Shown here: positions 57,390 through 64,000 of the stretch, in pieces
How the letters are laid out: the number at the start of each line of letters is the position of its first letter
How positions within the stretch are numbered: position 1 is the first letter of the stretch
Assembly (NCBI GenBank): GCA_963821735.1
Contig: CAWGFK010000070.1
Span: forward strand, 558,001-622,000
Reading direction: 5' to 3'
DNA: 64,000 nt
Source of the DNA: Laspinema sp963821735
GTDB taxonomy: Bacteria > Cyanobacteriota > Cyanobacteriia > Cyanobacteriales > Laspinemataceae
Made by a program: the position numbers and the translations under genes
Notes under the pieces: model-generated
What the model saw: the letters and a program-made list of their open reading frames with translations, nothing else
Database searches by the model: none
Told to the model about the DNA's origin: nothing

Positions 57390-58022
57390 CTAATAACTGA
57401 AAAACCACAGGAGATAATTCTCCATTAATTCAAAATGCTGGGGATCTTCGGTGGTAACCTCTAAATCAATTAAAGGAAGGATAAACTGACGGCGATCGCT
57501 GGTCCGTTCCACCTTAACCATAATTCCCTCGGTCCCGACATCACAGAACTGAACCAAACTAAACGTATCCGTATAAGAAGGCCGTTGTTTTTTCAGCTTT
57601 TCATATTCTTTTTTACTCTTGCCGCCCCTCATATACTCTTCTTCCCAGTCAAAAGCTCCATTCCCCGTCAGTTTATAAGAGGGTTTAATCCGAGCTTTCA
57701 GGAATTGTAAATATCGGTTTAAATTTTCTTCATTGACCTCTAAATCAGAAGTCACTAAAATTTTTTTTAATTCAAGTTCAAACTCATCTTCATCAAAAAT
57801 ATCTTCTAAGAATATATCATCCTCATCCTCATCCTCATCCTCTTGTAATAACTCTTCGATCTGGCTCATCCGTTTGACTAAATCGATGATTTGATTAGGA
57901 TTGATGGGAAGTTCCCCGCGTTCGATGAGTCGGGGACCAAAAACCCCTTCATCAATTTCTATCATTTTCGGGATCGCGGGGGATGAGGCGCTTTGTTTCG
58001 GAGGTTTTTTTGATTTAGTCAT
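57390..58022 (-). CDS. Hypothetical acidic protein (210 aa)
   Basis: The protein begins with a basic, proline-rich tail (MTKSKKPPKQSASSPAIPKM). An acidic run LLQEDEDEDEDDIFLEDIFD follows at about 58-77. The C-terminal region (about 100-210) looks folded, with NLNRYLQFLKARIKPSYKLT and FSLVQFCDVGTEGIMVKVER. It is soluble, with no signal. I do not recognise the family, though acidic cyanobacterial hypotheticals of this kind exist. It diverges from the DUF2301 gene, with their starts about 100 bp apart. Confidence 0.7.
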   Translation of the reverse strand: MTKSKKPPKQSASSPAIPKMIEIDEGVFGPRLIERGELPINPNQIIDLVKRMSQIEELLQEDEDEDEDDIFLEDIFDEDEFELELKKILVTSDLEVNEENLNRYLQFLKARIKPSYKLTGNGAFDWEEEYMRGGKSKKEYEKLKKQRPSYTDTFSLVQFCDVGTEGIMVKVERTSDRRQFILPLIDLEVTTEDPQHFELMENYLLWFFSY

Positions 58023-58120
58023 CTTTAGAGCCTATCAGGGGTGGGTCAGTCATCAGATCGGTCATAATCAAAGTGTATCTCGAAGACCCATTACCTTGGA
58101 GTAGATCCGTCAAATTCATC

Positions 58121-58780
58121 ATGACTCAAGCTAATTCTATGGAATCTCCAGTCTATCAAGGGCAGTTTGGGGAATTTAGCATTACCCCGAGCGATCGCCA
58201 ATCGGTTATCATCTATCGCAGTGGCTTGATGGTAGCTGCTCTGAGTTTCGCGATCGCCACGGTTCTCCTCTTCTGGCAAGGAACCACCCCTGCAATCCTC
58301 ACCAGTCTCAGCGTACTCTATGCTTGTTTCTGTCTGGCACTCGGCGTCAGCTTACTGACGATTCACATCTATCTGCAAGTCCTCCATCGCTTCTTGCAAG
58401 TCTGTTGGGCGACTGGGGCCGTCACTGCATTAACGGTGATTTTTACTCGCCCTGACCCTTTCGTAGTGACAGTTTATCACGAGGCGATCGCCCTCGTCGG
58501 TATTGGATTTACCTTTGTCGCATTAACGGGCATTTATTTTAAAGAAGCCTTTTGTTTCAATCGCTTAGAAACCAAGTTACTCACCCCCTTAGTCCCCCTG
58601 CTGATTTTAGGTCACCTCGCGGGTTTATTAACCCCCTCAATGGAAAAAAATCTATTAGCAGCTTGGGCGATTCTCTTTCTAATCTTTGCCCTGCGAAAAG
58701 CTGGACAAGACATTCCAGCAGATATTGGTGATAAAAGTGTTTTTGCCTACCTCAAGCAACAGAAAAAAGCGCAAGCTTAA
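58121..58780 (+). CDS. DUF2301 integral membrane protein
   Basis: 219 residues from ATG 58121 (MTQANSMESPVYQGQFGEFS), preferred over an upstream codon at 58073 whose 16-residue extension is not family-like. Six to seven hydrophobic helices follow (SGLMVAALSFAIATVLLFW, LSVLYACFCLALGVSLL, HEAIALVGIGFTFVALTGI, FLIFALRKAG). The word KEAFCFNRLETKLLTPLVP lies in a loop. The DUF2301 group is broadly conserved in cyanobacteria and plant-lineage plastids, but its function is unknown to me. Its location in the membrane is well supported by the helices. Confidence 0.85.
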   Translation: MTQANSMESPVYQGQFGEFSITPSDRQSVIIYRSGLMVAALSFAIATVLLFWQGTTPAILTSLSVLYACFCLALGVSLLTIHIYLQVLHRFLQVCWATGAVTALTVIFTRPDPFVVTVYHEAIALVGIGFTFVALTGIYFKEAFCFNRLETKLLTPLVPLLILGHLAGLLTPSMEKNLLAAWAILFLIFALRKAGQDIPADIGDKSVFAYLKQQKKAQA

Positions 58781-59510
58781 TCTGATCATCTATATTTCTG
58801 GACAGGGTTGTACAGAATAAAAATGCCAGAGGGCATAGGTTCTTTTATTTCAGTCCAAGCCTTTTAGAGTCTCCAACAGGGCGACAGAGCCAATTATTAG
58901 GGGTTGACTCCCGCTCAATGCTAAGAAAAAATGCGCGTTGCCGCTAATTGTCAAAAAATTCTGACAAAACAAAAAAACAGAGCGGGAGTTGGACTTCTGG
59001 ACGGCCAAAACTATCAAATCAGATCAAGGTAATAACCTCCATGCCATCAGGCAAATCCACTCATTTTGTCGCTACATTTTATGAATGGGATTGAGGTTTT
59101 GTTCCTTAAGCTATTCCCCTCGAATTATTTCTAAGGGTAGATGCGAGCTTTCCGAGTTATTTTTTATTATTTTCGTATAAATTTTCCTCGCCAAAAAGTC
59201 GAAAGAACAAAGCTCTAATGCCCGGTTCTATCTTCTTAATTCGTTTGATGCAAGGGAAAAAATGACCGAGGTGAAACCTTACATAGAGAGATTGGCTCAG
59301 ATTTTTGGCTGAAAAGGATGTTAGGTCGATGTTAGATCAAGGCTTTGAGTGCCAGTACCAGTCCTGGAGTCACTCAGCTTAGTGTTAAGAAGTCCCCATA
59401 GAATCTAGGTCAACTCTAGTATTCAGGGATAATCCAACCGAACTGGAATCCCACCGCTCAACACTGGCCGTGTTTTTATAATTCAGTTTCTTCACCCCTA
59501 GTTTATACCT
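58781..59510. other. 730-bp leader or spacer upstream of a GT4 gene
   Basis: AT-rich and without a credible gene. ACTCCCGCTC (58907-58917) and GAGCGGGAGT (58980-58991) form an 11-bp inverted repeat with a 60-nt loop, which could end DUF2301 transcription. The 500 bp before the GT4 start is unusually long for this window and may hold distant promoter elements or a small RNA that I cannot resolve by eye. Confidence 0.4.
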
Positions 59511-60773
59511 ATGATAACGTCCAAGTCGATTGCTTTAATTTCCGTTCATGGCGACCCAGCCATAGAAATTGGTAAAGAAGAGGCCGGAGGCCAAAATGTT
59601 TATGTTCGCAAGGTTGGAGAAGCGTTAGGAAATCTGGGATGGCAAGTAGATTTGTTCACCCGTAAGTCCAATGCAACACAACAGACGGTGGTACAACATA
59701 CCCCCAATTGTCGCACGATTCGCTTAGTCGCTGGACCCGAAGAATTCGTTCCCCGGCAAAAAATTTATGAATATGTCCCCGAGTTTGTTCAGGAATTTCT
59801 GAAATTTCAAGCACAACAGCACCTAGACTATCGCCTGGTTCATACGAATTACTGGATTTCGGCAGCAGTGGGAATGGAGTTGAAAAAAATTCAACCCATC
59901 CAACAAGTTCATACTTACCACTCTCTGGGTGCGGTTAAGTATAAAGCCGTTTCTACCATTCCGATGATTGCCAGCACTCGCTTAGGCGTTGAAAAGGCTT
60001 GTTTGGAAAATGCCGATCGCATTGTGGCAACCTCTCCCCAGGAACAAGAACATATCCGAACCCTTGTTTCCACCAAGGGACAGATCGATGTGATTCCTTG
60101 CGGCACCGATATTCATCAATTTGGCGGTGTTTCCCAGGCAATAGCGCGGGAAAAACTGGGCATTCCCCAGGATAGTTCTGTCGTCTTTTATGTGGGTCGA
60201 TTTGACCGACGCAAAGGGATTGAAACCTTAGTTCGGGCGGTGAGTCGTTCCACCCTGCGGGGTCAGCAGGACCTCCGGCTGATTATTGGTGGGGGTTGGC
60301 GTCCGGGTCAAAGTGATGGGAAAGAACGCGATCGCATTGGCAGTCTCGTAGAAGAATTGGGAATTGCTAACTTGACGACCTTTCCCGGACGGATCGGCCA
60401 TGAGGAGTTACCCTTATATTATGCCGCAGCCAATGTCTGTGTCGTTCCCAGCCATTATGAACCCTTTGGATTAGTGGCGATCGAAGCAATGGCCAGCCGG
60501 ACCCCGGTTGTCGCCTCCGATGTGGGCGGATTACAGTTCACAGTGGTTTCAGAAAAAACCGGCCTACTCTGTCCACCCCAGGACGATGCCGCCTTTGCTG
60601 TCGCCATTGACCGCATTTTAGCTCACCCCGACTGGCAAGACGAATTAGGTCAAGCGGCTCGCGATCGGGTCGAAAGCCAGTTTAGCTGGGATGGGGTGGC
60701 TCGTCAACTGAGTCACTTATACAGGACACTGCTGGTCCAATCCAGCCCGTCCCTGGACCCGGCGATCGCCTAA
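59511..60773 (+). CDS. GT4 family glycosyltransferase, sucrose-synthase/SPS-like
   Basis: The 420-residue GT-B enzyme has the donor EX7E motif in EPFGLVAIEAM and the acceptor-side GGQNVYVRKVGEALGNLGWQ typical of sucrose-phosphate synthase and sucrose synthase relatives. GRFDRRKGIETLV and PGRIGHEELPLYYAAANVCV complete the C-terminal domain. It transfers a sugar from a nucleotide donor. The resemblance to sucrose enzymes suggests a sucrose-like or glycolipid role, but the N-terminal half is short, so I do not name the substrate. It lacks a signal or membrane helix. The start at MITSKSIALISVHGDPAIEI is well placed. Confidence 0.85.
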   Translation: MITSKSIALISVHGDPAIEIGKEEAGGQNVYVRKVGEALGNLGWQVDLFTRKSNATQQTVVQHTPNCRTIRLVAGPEEFVPRQKIYEYVPEFVQEFLKFQAQQHLDYRLVHTNYWISAAVGMELKKIQPIQQVHTYHSLGAVKYKAVSTIPMIASTRLGVEKACLENADRIVATSPQEQEHIRTLVSTKGQIDVIPCGTDIHQFGGVSQAIAREKLGIPQDSSVVFYVGRFDRRKGIETLVRAVSRSTLRGQQDLRLIIGGGWRPGQSDGKERDRIGSLVEELGIANLTTFPGRIGHEELPLYYAAANVCVVPSHYEPFGLVAIEAMASRTPVVASDVGGLQFTVVSEKTGLLCPPQDDAAFAVAIDRILAHPDWQDELGQAARDRVESQFSWDGVARQLSHLYRTLLVQSSPSLDPAIA

Positions 60774-60815
60774 TGCCTATAATGCCTAAATAGGACTTAC
60801 GCAATTTAACATGAA

Positions 60816-60861
60816 ACCCTAAACGTAGAGGCGATTCGCGAATCGCCTCTACGTTTAGGGT
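60816..60861. repeat. 46-bp perfect palindrome
   Basis: A perfect palindrome over 46 bases with core GGCGATTCGCGAATCGCC, flanked by outer inverted repeats AGGACTTAC and GTAAGTCCT (about 60792-60892). It may form a cruciform and is followed by a T-run (GGGTTTTTA), so it may also terminate the GT4 gene. It shares its core with 33811-33838. Confidence 0.88.
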
Positions 60862-61062
60862 GGGTTTTTAAAATAAGTAAGTCCTCCCGTTGTTCCAAAC
60901 TGCACTTTCCCCTAAAATTCAAGGGGGTCCGATCGCCATCCCTATCCCAGGATGATCAGCCTCAATGGTGATAGCTCACCCGGGAAGGATGACAGAAGGG
61001 TACTCGTAAGATGCGATCGCCGATATTTCCCCCCGATTTTTCGATAGGAGTCATTAGGGTTA

Positions 61063-62211
61063 ATGTATCTGGAAGAACGAGCATTTTGGGTGGCTTGGTC
61101 GCAAATTCCCACAGTCGGCCCGGTTTTACTGGGTCGTTTGTTTAAATATTTCGGCAGTTTAGCAGCGGCTTGGCAAGCTGAACCGGAGGCTCTCACTCAG
61201 GTTCAGGGTTTGGGTCGGCAACTGGTGGAAAAAATTGTCACAAGGCGATCGCAACTGAACCCCGAACAACTTTACACCGAACATCTGCGCCACAACCCCA
61301 ATTTTTGGACCCCTGCGGACCCGGATTATCCCCGTTTGCTCAGGGAAATCCCCAACCCACCCCCCCTGCTGTATTACCAGGGTCAGATCGATCGCCAGGA
61401 AACCCTCGGCAATCGCCCCATTGTCGGCATTGTCGGCACTCGTCACCCCTCGGAATATGGCCAGCGATGGACTCGCCGAATTAGCCAAATTTTAGCGGAA
61501 TGTGGCTTTACCATTGTTTCTGGCATGGCCTCCGGCATCGATACTCACGCTCATCTCGGTTGTTTAGATGCCGATGGTCGCACGATCGCCGTCTTCGGAA
61601 CTCCCTTAAACAAAATATATCCAGAAACCAATCGTCATCTCTCGGAAAAGATTATCCAAAAAGGATTGTTTTTGAGTGAGCATCCTGTGGGAACCCTCAC
61701 AAGGCGAGAACATTTTGCCCAACGCAATCGGATTATTGCCGGGTTAAGTCAGGCCGTTCTAGTGATGGAAGCACCGGAGCGATCGGGGGCGCTGATTACG
61801 GCCAAAGTCGCCAATGAATACAGTCGAGATGTCTTTGCCTTACCCGGACGCATTGATGACCCCAATTCTCAAGGCTGTTTGCGACTGTTGAAAAATGGGG
61901 CGGAAACCATCATCAATGAAACGGAATTGCTGGAAATGCTGGGGGCCATGCCTAAATTTCATCCCACCGCTTCCCCCTCTGCGGCAACCCCCACGACTCC
62001 CACGGCAGTGGTGCCACCCCTGCCATCGGTCCCGGATTTAGACCCTCCATTGCAACAAGTCTGGGAGGCGACGGCGATCGAGCCGATCGCCTTCGATCTG
62101 ATTGTATCCCAAGCCCAACTCGATGCCGCCTCGGTCTCCAGTGCGTTATTGCAACTCGAATTAATCGGCTTGATCGAGCAATTACCGGGAATGCGCTATC
62201 GCCGCAGTTGA
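61063..62211 (+). CDS. dprA: DprA/Smf DNA-processing protein
   Basis: The 382-residue protein loads RecA onto incoming single-stranded DNA in natural transformation. An N-terminal helix-hairpin-helix-like domain (about 1-90) precedes the Rossmann-fold DprA domain (about 105-310), with IVGIVGTRHPSEYGQRW, IVSGMASGIDTHAHLGCL, SEHPVGTLTRREHFAQRNR and MEAPERSGALITAKV. A C-terminal winged-helix domain (about 325-382) follows a proline/threonine-rich linker. Natural competence is known in several cyanobacteria, but the competence pilus genes are not in the window. Starts at ATG 61063 in standard register. Confidence 0.94.
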   Translation: MYLEERAFWVAWSQIPTVGPVLLGRLFKYFGSLAAAWQAEPEALTQVQGLGRQLVEKIVTRRSQLNPEQLYTEHLRHNPNFWTPADPDYPRLLREIPNPPPLLYYQGQIDRQETLGNRPIVGIVGTRHPSEYGQRWTRRISQILAECGFTIVSGMASGIDTHAHLGCLDADGRTIAVFGTPLNKIYPETNRHLSEKIIQKGLFLSEHPVGTLTRREHFAQRNRIIAGLSQAVLVMEAPERSGALITAKVANEYSRDVFALPGRIDDPNSQGCLRLLKNGAETIINETELLEMLGAMPKFHPTASPSAATPTTPTAVVPPLPSVPDLDPPLQQVWEATAIEPIAFDLIVSQAQLDAASVSSALLQLELIGLIEQLPGMRYRRS

Positions 62212-62634
62212 ATCGGGGGTTTTAAGTCGCTGGATCCGGAGCTTTTTCAACTTCCCCATTACCCATCTCTTGCACCGGAAAGGACAAATGATTGCTGCGC
62301 CTTGCTAGGGATTTACACCCAAATTGTGTCCCCTCTAAAGACATAAAAATTACCCTATCAAAAGGAGGATTTCCCCAAAAACCACAATTTTAAAAATCTG
62401 GCTACTCTATACAGATTTCCTCGACTGTTCCTAAATAAATGCTGTTTAGAATGCGGGTTTTCCAGGGAAATAAGTAAAATTTATTACCCGATTTATCGTT
62501 TTATTCTCAAAAATTGTGTTCCTTTTAAAACCCGACGATCTGCCTAAAGAAGGATGAAGGTAAAACGACCATCTTTTAAAGTGAAGGATAGTTGACAACA
62601 ACTTTAAATCCTGAATTACGAGGAGAACACTCGA
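62212..62634. other. Intergenic region upstream of the hemerythrin-like gene
   Basis: About 420 bp, AT-rich, with no convincing gene on either strand. It should carry the promoter of the downstream gene. ACGAGGAGAACACTCG just before 62635 supplies a strong ribosome-binding site. Confidence 0.5.
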
Positions 62635-63657
62635 ATGACCGTTCAATTACAAGATACTAAACGCATGGCGATCGCCGAAAAACTGGCCGATATGAAAGCC
62701 GTGCAAAATTTCATCATTTCTAATGAACAAAAATTTATCAGCGCCACTAGCGACCCGGATATCCGCGAGCGCTTGCAAAATATGCTAGAGGACGACCGCA
62801 AAAACCTCGGCATCATTGAAACCACCATCATTCAATATGGCAATCCCTCTGAGCCGGGTAGCACCACCGAGCAAACCCTCAAACAGGCTCAGAAAATGAT
62901 GGAAGATTCCAAGACGACCCTGTTTGAGAAAATCTCTCAGCACGAATTGCTCAAACACGCTCAGGTGATGAAAGGACTGCTTGTCCATAAAGCCGCACAA
63001 GTCGTCGGCGCTGACATCGAAGCCGCCATCACTCCCCTGAATACGGTGAACTTTGAAAACCGTTCTCACCAAGAACAACTCAAGGGTATTCTGGAAGTCC
63101 TCGGCACTCGTGAACTCACCGGACAAGACCCGGATCAAGGCGTTTGGAGTCGTGTCCAAGATGCAATGGCAGCCTTGAGTGGTGTCTTTGGTAGCGCCGC
63201 CAGCCGCGCCAAAGATGATATGAACATTCTGGAAATCATCTATGAAGATCATCGCAAGGTCGATACCCTCTTCATGGAAATTGAAAACACCAGCGACGCT
63301 AAAAAACGCGAAGAATTCTTCGGTCAAATCTATAAAGATCTCACCGCTCACGCGGAAGCTGAAGAAGAAGTCGTTTATCCCGCTATCCGCGCTCAATTAC
63401 CGAAAGTGCAACATCTGTATAACGAGCAGGCGGAGATGAAACAACTCCTCGAAGCCATCAAATCCACCAACGGTAGCGATGCCAGCTTTATGACTCGTGT
63501 CAAACAGTTGAAAGATATGGTGCAGCATCATGTCAAGGAAGAAGAGAACGATATGTTCAATAAATTCCGTCAAACTATGAATGAGGCCCAACTGCAACAA
63601 CTGTCGAAGCAGTTTAAAGAAGCCAAAAGCCGAATTCAACAATCAATGGCGTCCTAA
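62635..63657 (+). CDS. Hemerythrin-like HHE cation-binding protein
   Basis: The 340-residue protein begins with a helical N-terminal half (about 1-185; KMMEDSKTTLFEKISQHELL) and ends in a hemerythrin domain (about 195-330). The ligand residues are visible in LEIIYEDHRKVDTLFMEI, LTAHAEAEEEVVYPAI, LPKVQHLYNEQAEMK and MVQHHVKEEENDMFNKF. A di-iron centre would bind oxygen, nitric oxide or iron, and cyanobacterial members are linked to stress or iron handling by analogy only. AGGAG precedes the ATG. A rho-independent terminator follows at 63721-63753. It is soluble and cytoplasmic. Confidence 0.9.
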   Translation: MTVQLQDTKRMAIAEKLADMKAVQNFIISNEQKFISATSDPDIRERLQNMLEDDRKNLGIIETTIIQYGNPSEPGSTTEQTLKQAQKMMEDSKTTLFEKISQHELLKHAQVMKGLLVHKAAQVVGADIEAAITPLNTVNFENRSHQEQLKGILEVLGTRELTGQDPDQGVWSRVQDAMAALSGVFGSAASRAKDDMNILEIIYEDHRKVDTLFMEIENTSDAKKREEFFGQIYKDLTAHAEAEEEVVYPAIRAQLPKVQHLYNEQAEMKQLLEAIKSTNGSDASFMTRVKQLKDMVQHHVKEEENDMFNKFRQTMNEAQLQQLSKQFKEAKSRIQQSMAS

Positions 63658-63720
63658 TTCCTAAGTCATAAAATGAGGACTTAGGTCAGGTAGTTGCTAA
63701 CCTGATGGTATAAATCAGCT

Positions 63721-63753
63721 AAAAAGGGGGGGAATACCTCCCCTTTTTTATTT
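63721..63753 (+). terminator. Rho-independent terminator of the hemerythrin-like gene
   Basis: AAAAAGGGG and CCCCTTTTT form a stem around GGGAATACCT, followed by T-rich sequence. It starts 64 bp after the stop codon. Confidence 0.88.
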
Positions 63754-63782
63754 TGAACCGATTAGAGAGCGTCTTCTAAATC

Positions 63783-63927
63783 ATACGGAATCCGGTTGTC
63801 AAAGGTCTGTAAAAACCCGCAGGCTGTTCGCGGAGCGTTCCGTCAGGAAAGCCCGGAGGCTATACGGACGAAGCCCGCCTGCGCGGGCTAAGAAAGAAAA
63901 CCGACTTTTAACAATCGGATTTGGTAT
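63783..63927. mobile_element. Intact ATAC-TIR repeat element (empty-site reference for 7228-7775)
   Basis: Left end ATACGGAATCCGGTTGTC and right end ACTTTTAACAATCGGATTTG (then GTAT) are imperfect inverted repeats of about 25 bp. The inside has GTAAAAACCCGCAGGCTG, GGCTATACGGACGAAGCCCG and CCTGCGCGGGC palindromes. At GTAAAAACCCGCAGG there is no insertion, unlike the copy at 7228. No coding potential. Confidence 0.78.
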
Positions 63928-64000
63928 CAGTTGCTCATAGAGTAAGCGAGAGCGAAGCTATGCCGTAGGCTTGGCATCGGGAGCATCTCAATTTGGCCTC

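Overview
The window comes from a filamentous-type cyanobacterium, most like the Oscillatoriales (an Oscillatoria/Laspinema-like genome; genus is inference). Supporting this are the very frequent HIP1 octamer GCGATCGC, the magnesium-chelatase gene chlI, a CYP120-type P450, GlcE/GlcF glycolate oxidation subunits, DUF7219/DUF2301-type cyanobacterial proteins, very large Ser/Thr kinase-ATPase-GAF-His kinase proteins, and dense intergenic palindromic repeats. There is no phage, plasmid or CRISPR content; it is a chromosomal segment dominated by housekeeping and signalling genes.

Layout. 1-2256: the 3' part of a giant signalling gene ending in GAF and SpoIIE-type phosphatase, broken by frameshifts. 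2598-11108 (minus): a chemotaxis-like cluster, MCP, MCP, CheA hybrid, CheB. 11617-22076: an EF-G-like GTPase, a TPR protein, a CHASE histidine kinase, glyS, murD and a 66-aa cyanobacterial protein. 22703-28108: an intact 1,800-aa Ser/Thr kinase / AAA / GAF / histidine kinase, paralogous to the broken gene at 1-2256. 28879-37618: a secreted TPR protein, glcF-glcE, holB, tRNA-Leu(UAG), a P450, a prohibitin and endonuclease V. 37796-45678: two small/FHA proteins, a SpmA-SpmB-like membrane protein, ruvC, chlI and a CHASE2-GGDEF-EAL protein. 46015-53562: dapB, a membrane protein, cobH, an alpha/beta hydrolase and the pdhB-secD-secF block. 54032-63657: tldD, a 51-aa PirA-like regulator behind an NtcA box, a SAM hydroxide adenosyltransferase, DUF2301, a GT4 glycosyltransferase, dprA and a hemerythrin-like protein.

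Two features cut across the window. First, eleven genes carry apparent frameshifts, usually one base and often in a homopolymer, and several are normally essential (glyS, secD, secF, pdhB). In each the downstream protein continues cleanly in another frame, so sequencing or assembly indels explain this better than pseudogenisation. I annotate the full reconstructed spans.

Second, the intergenic DNA is a mosaic of short non-autonomous elements. The best defined is a MITE-like family with terminal inverted repeat CTAGCCCTGTCAAGGTG. Six copies are each flanked by a 10-bp direct repeat. One copy sits inside another repeat family whose uninterrupted form is also in the window, which gives direct evidence of transposition. 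Their interiors carry interchangeable palindromes and 32-36 bp tandem arrays. A separate family built on GTAGTAACGACTTCAGTCGTT forms forward-then-inverted arrays at three loci.

The strongest regulatory calls are a CRP-like box upstream of the giant kinase and a perfect GTA-N8-TAC box upstream of the PirA-like gene.
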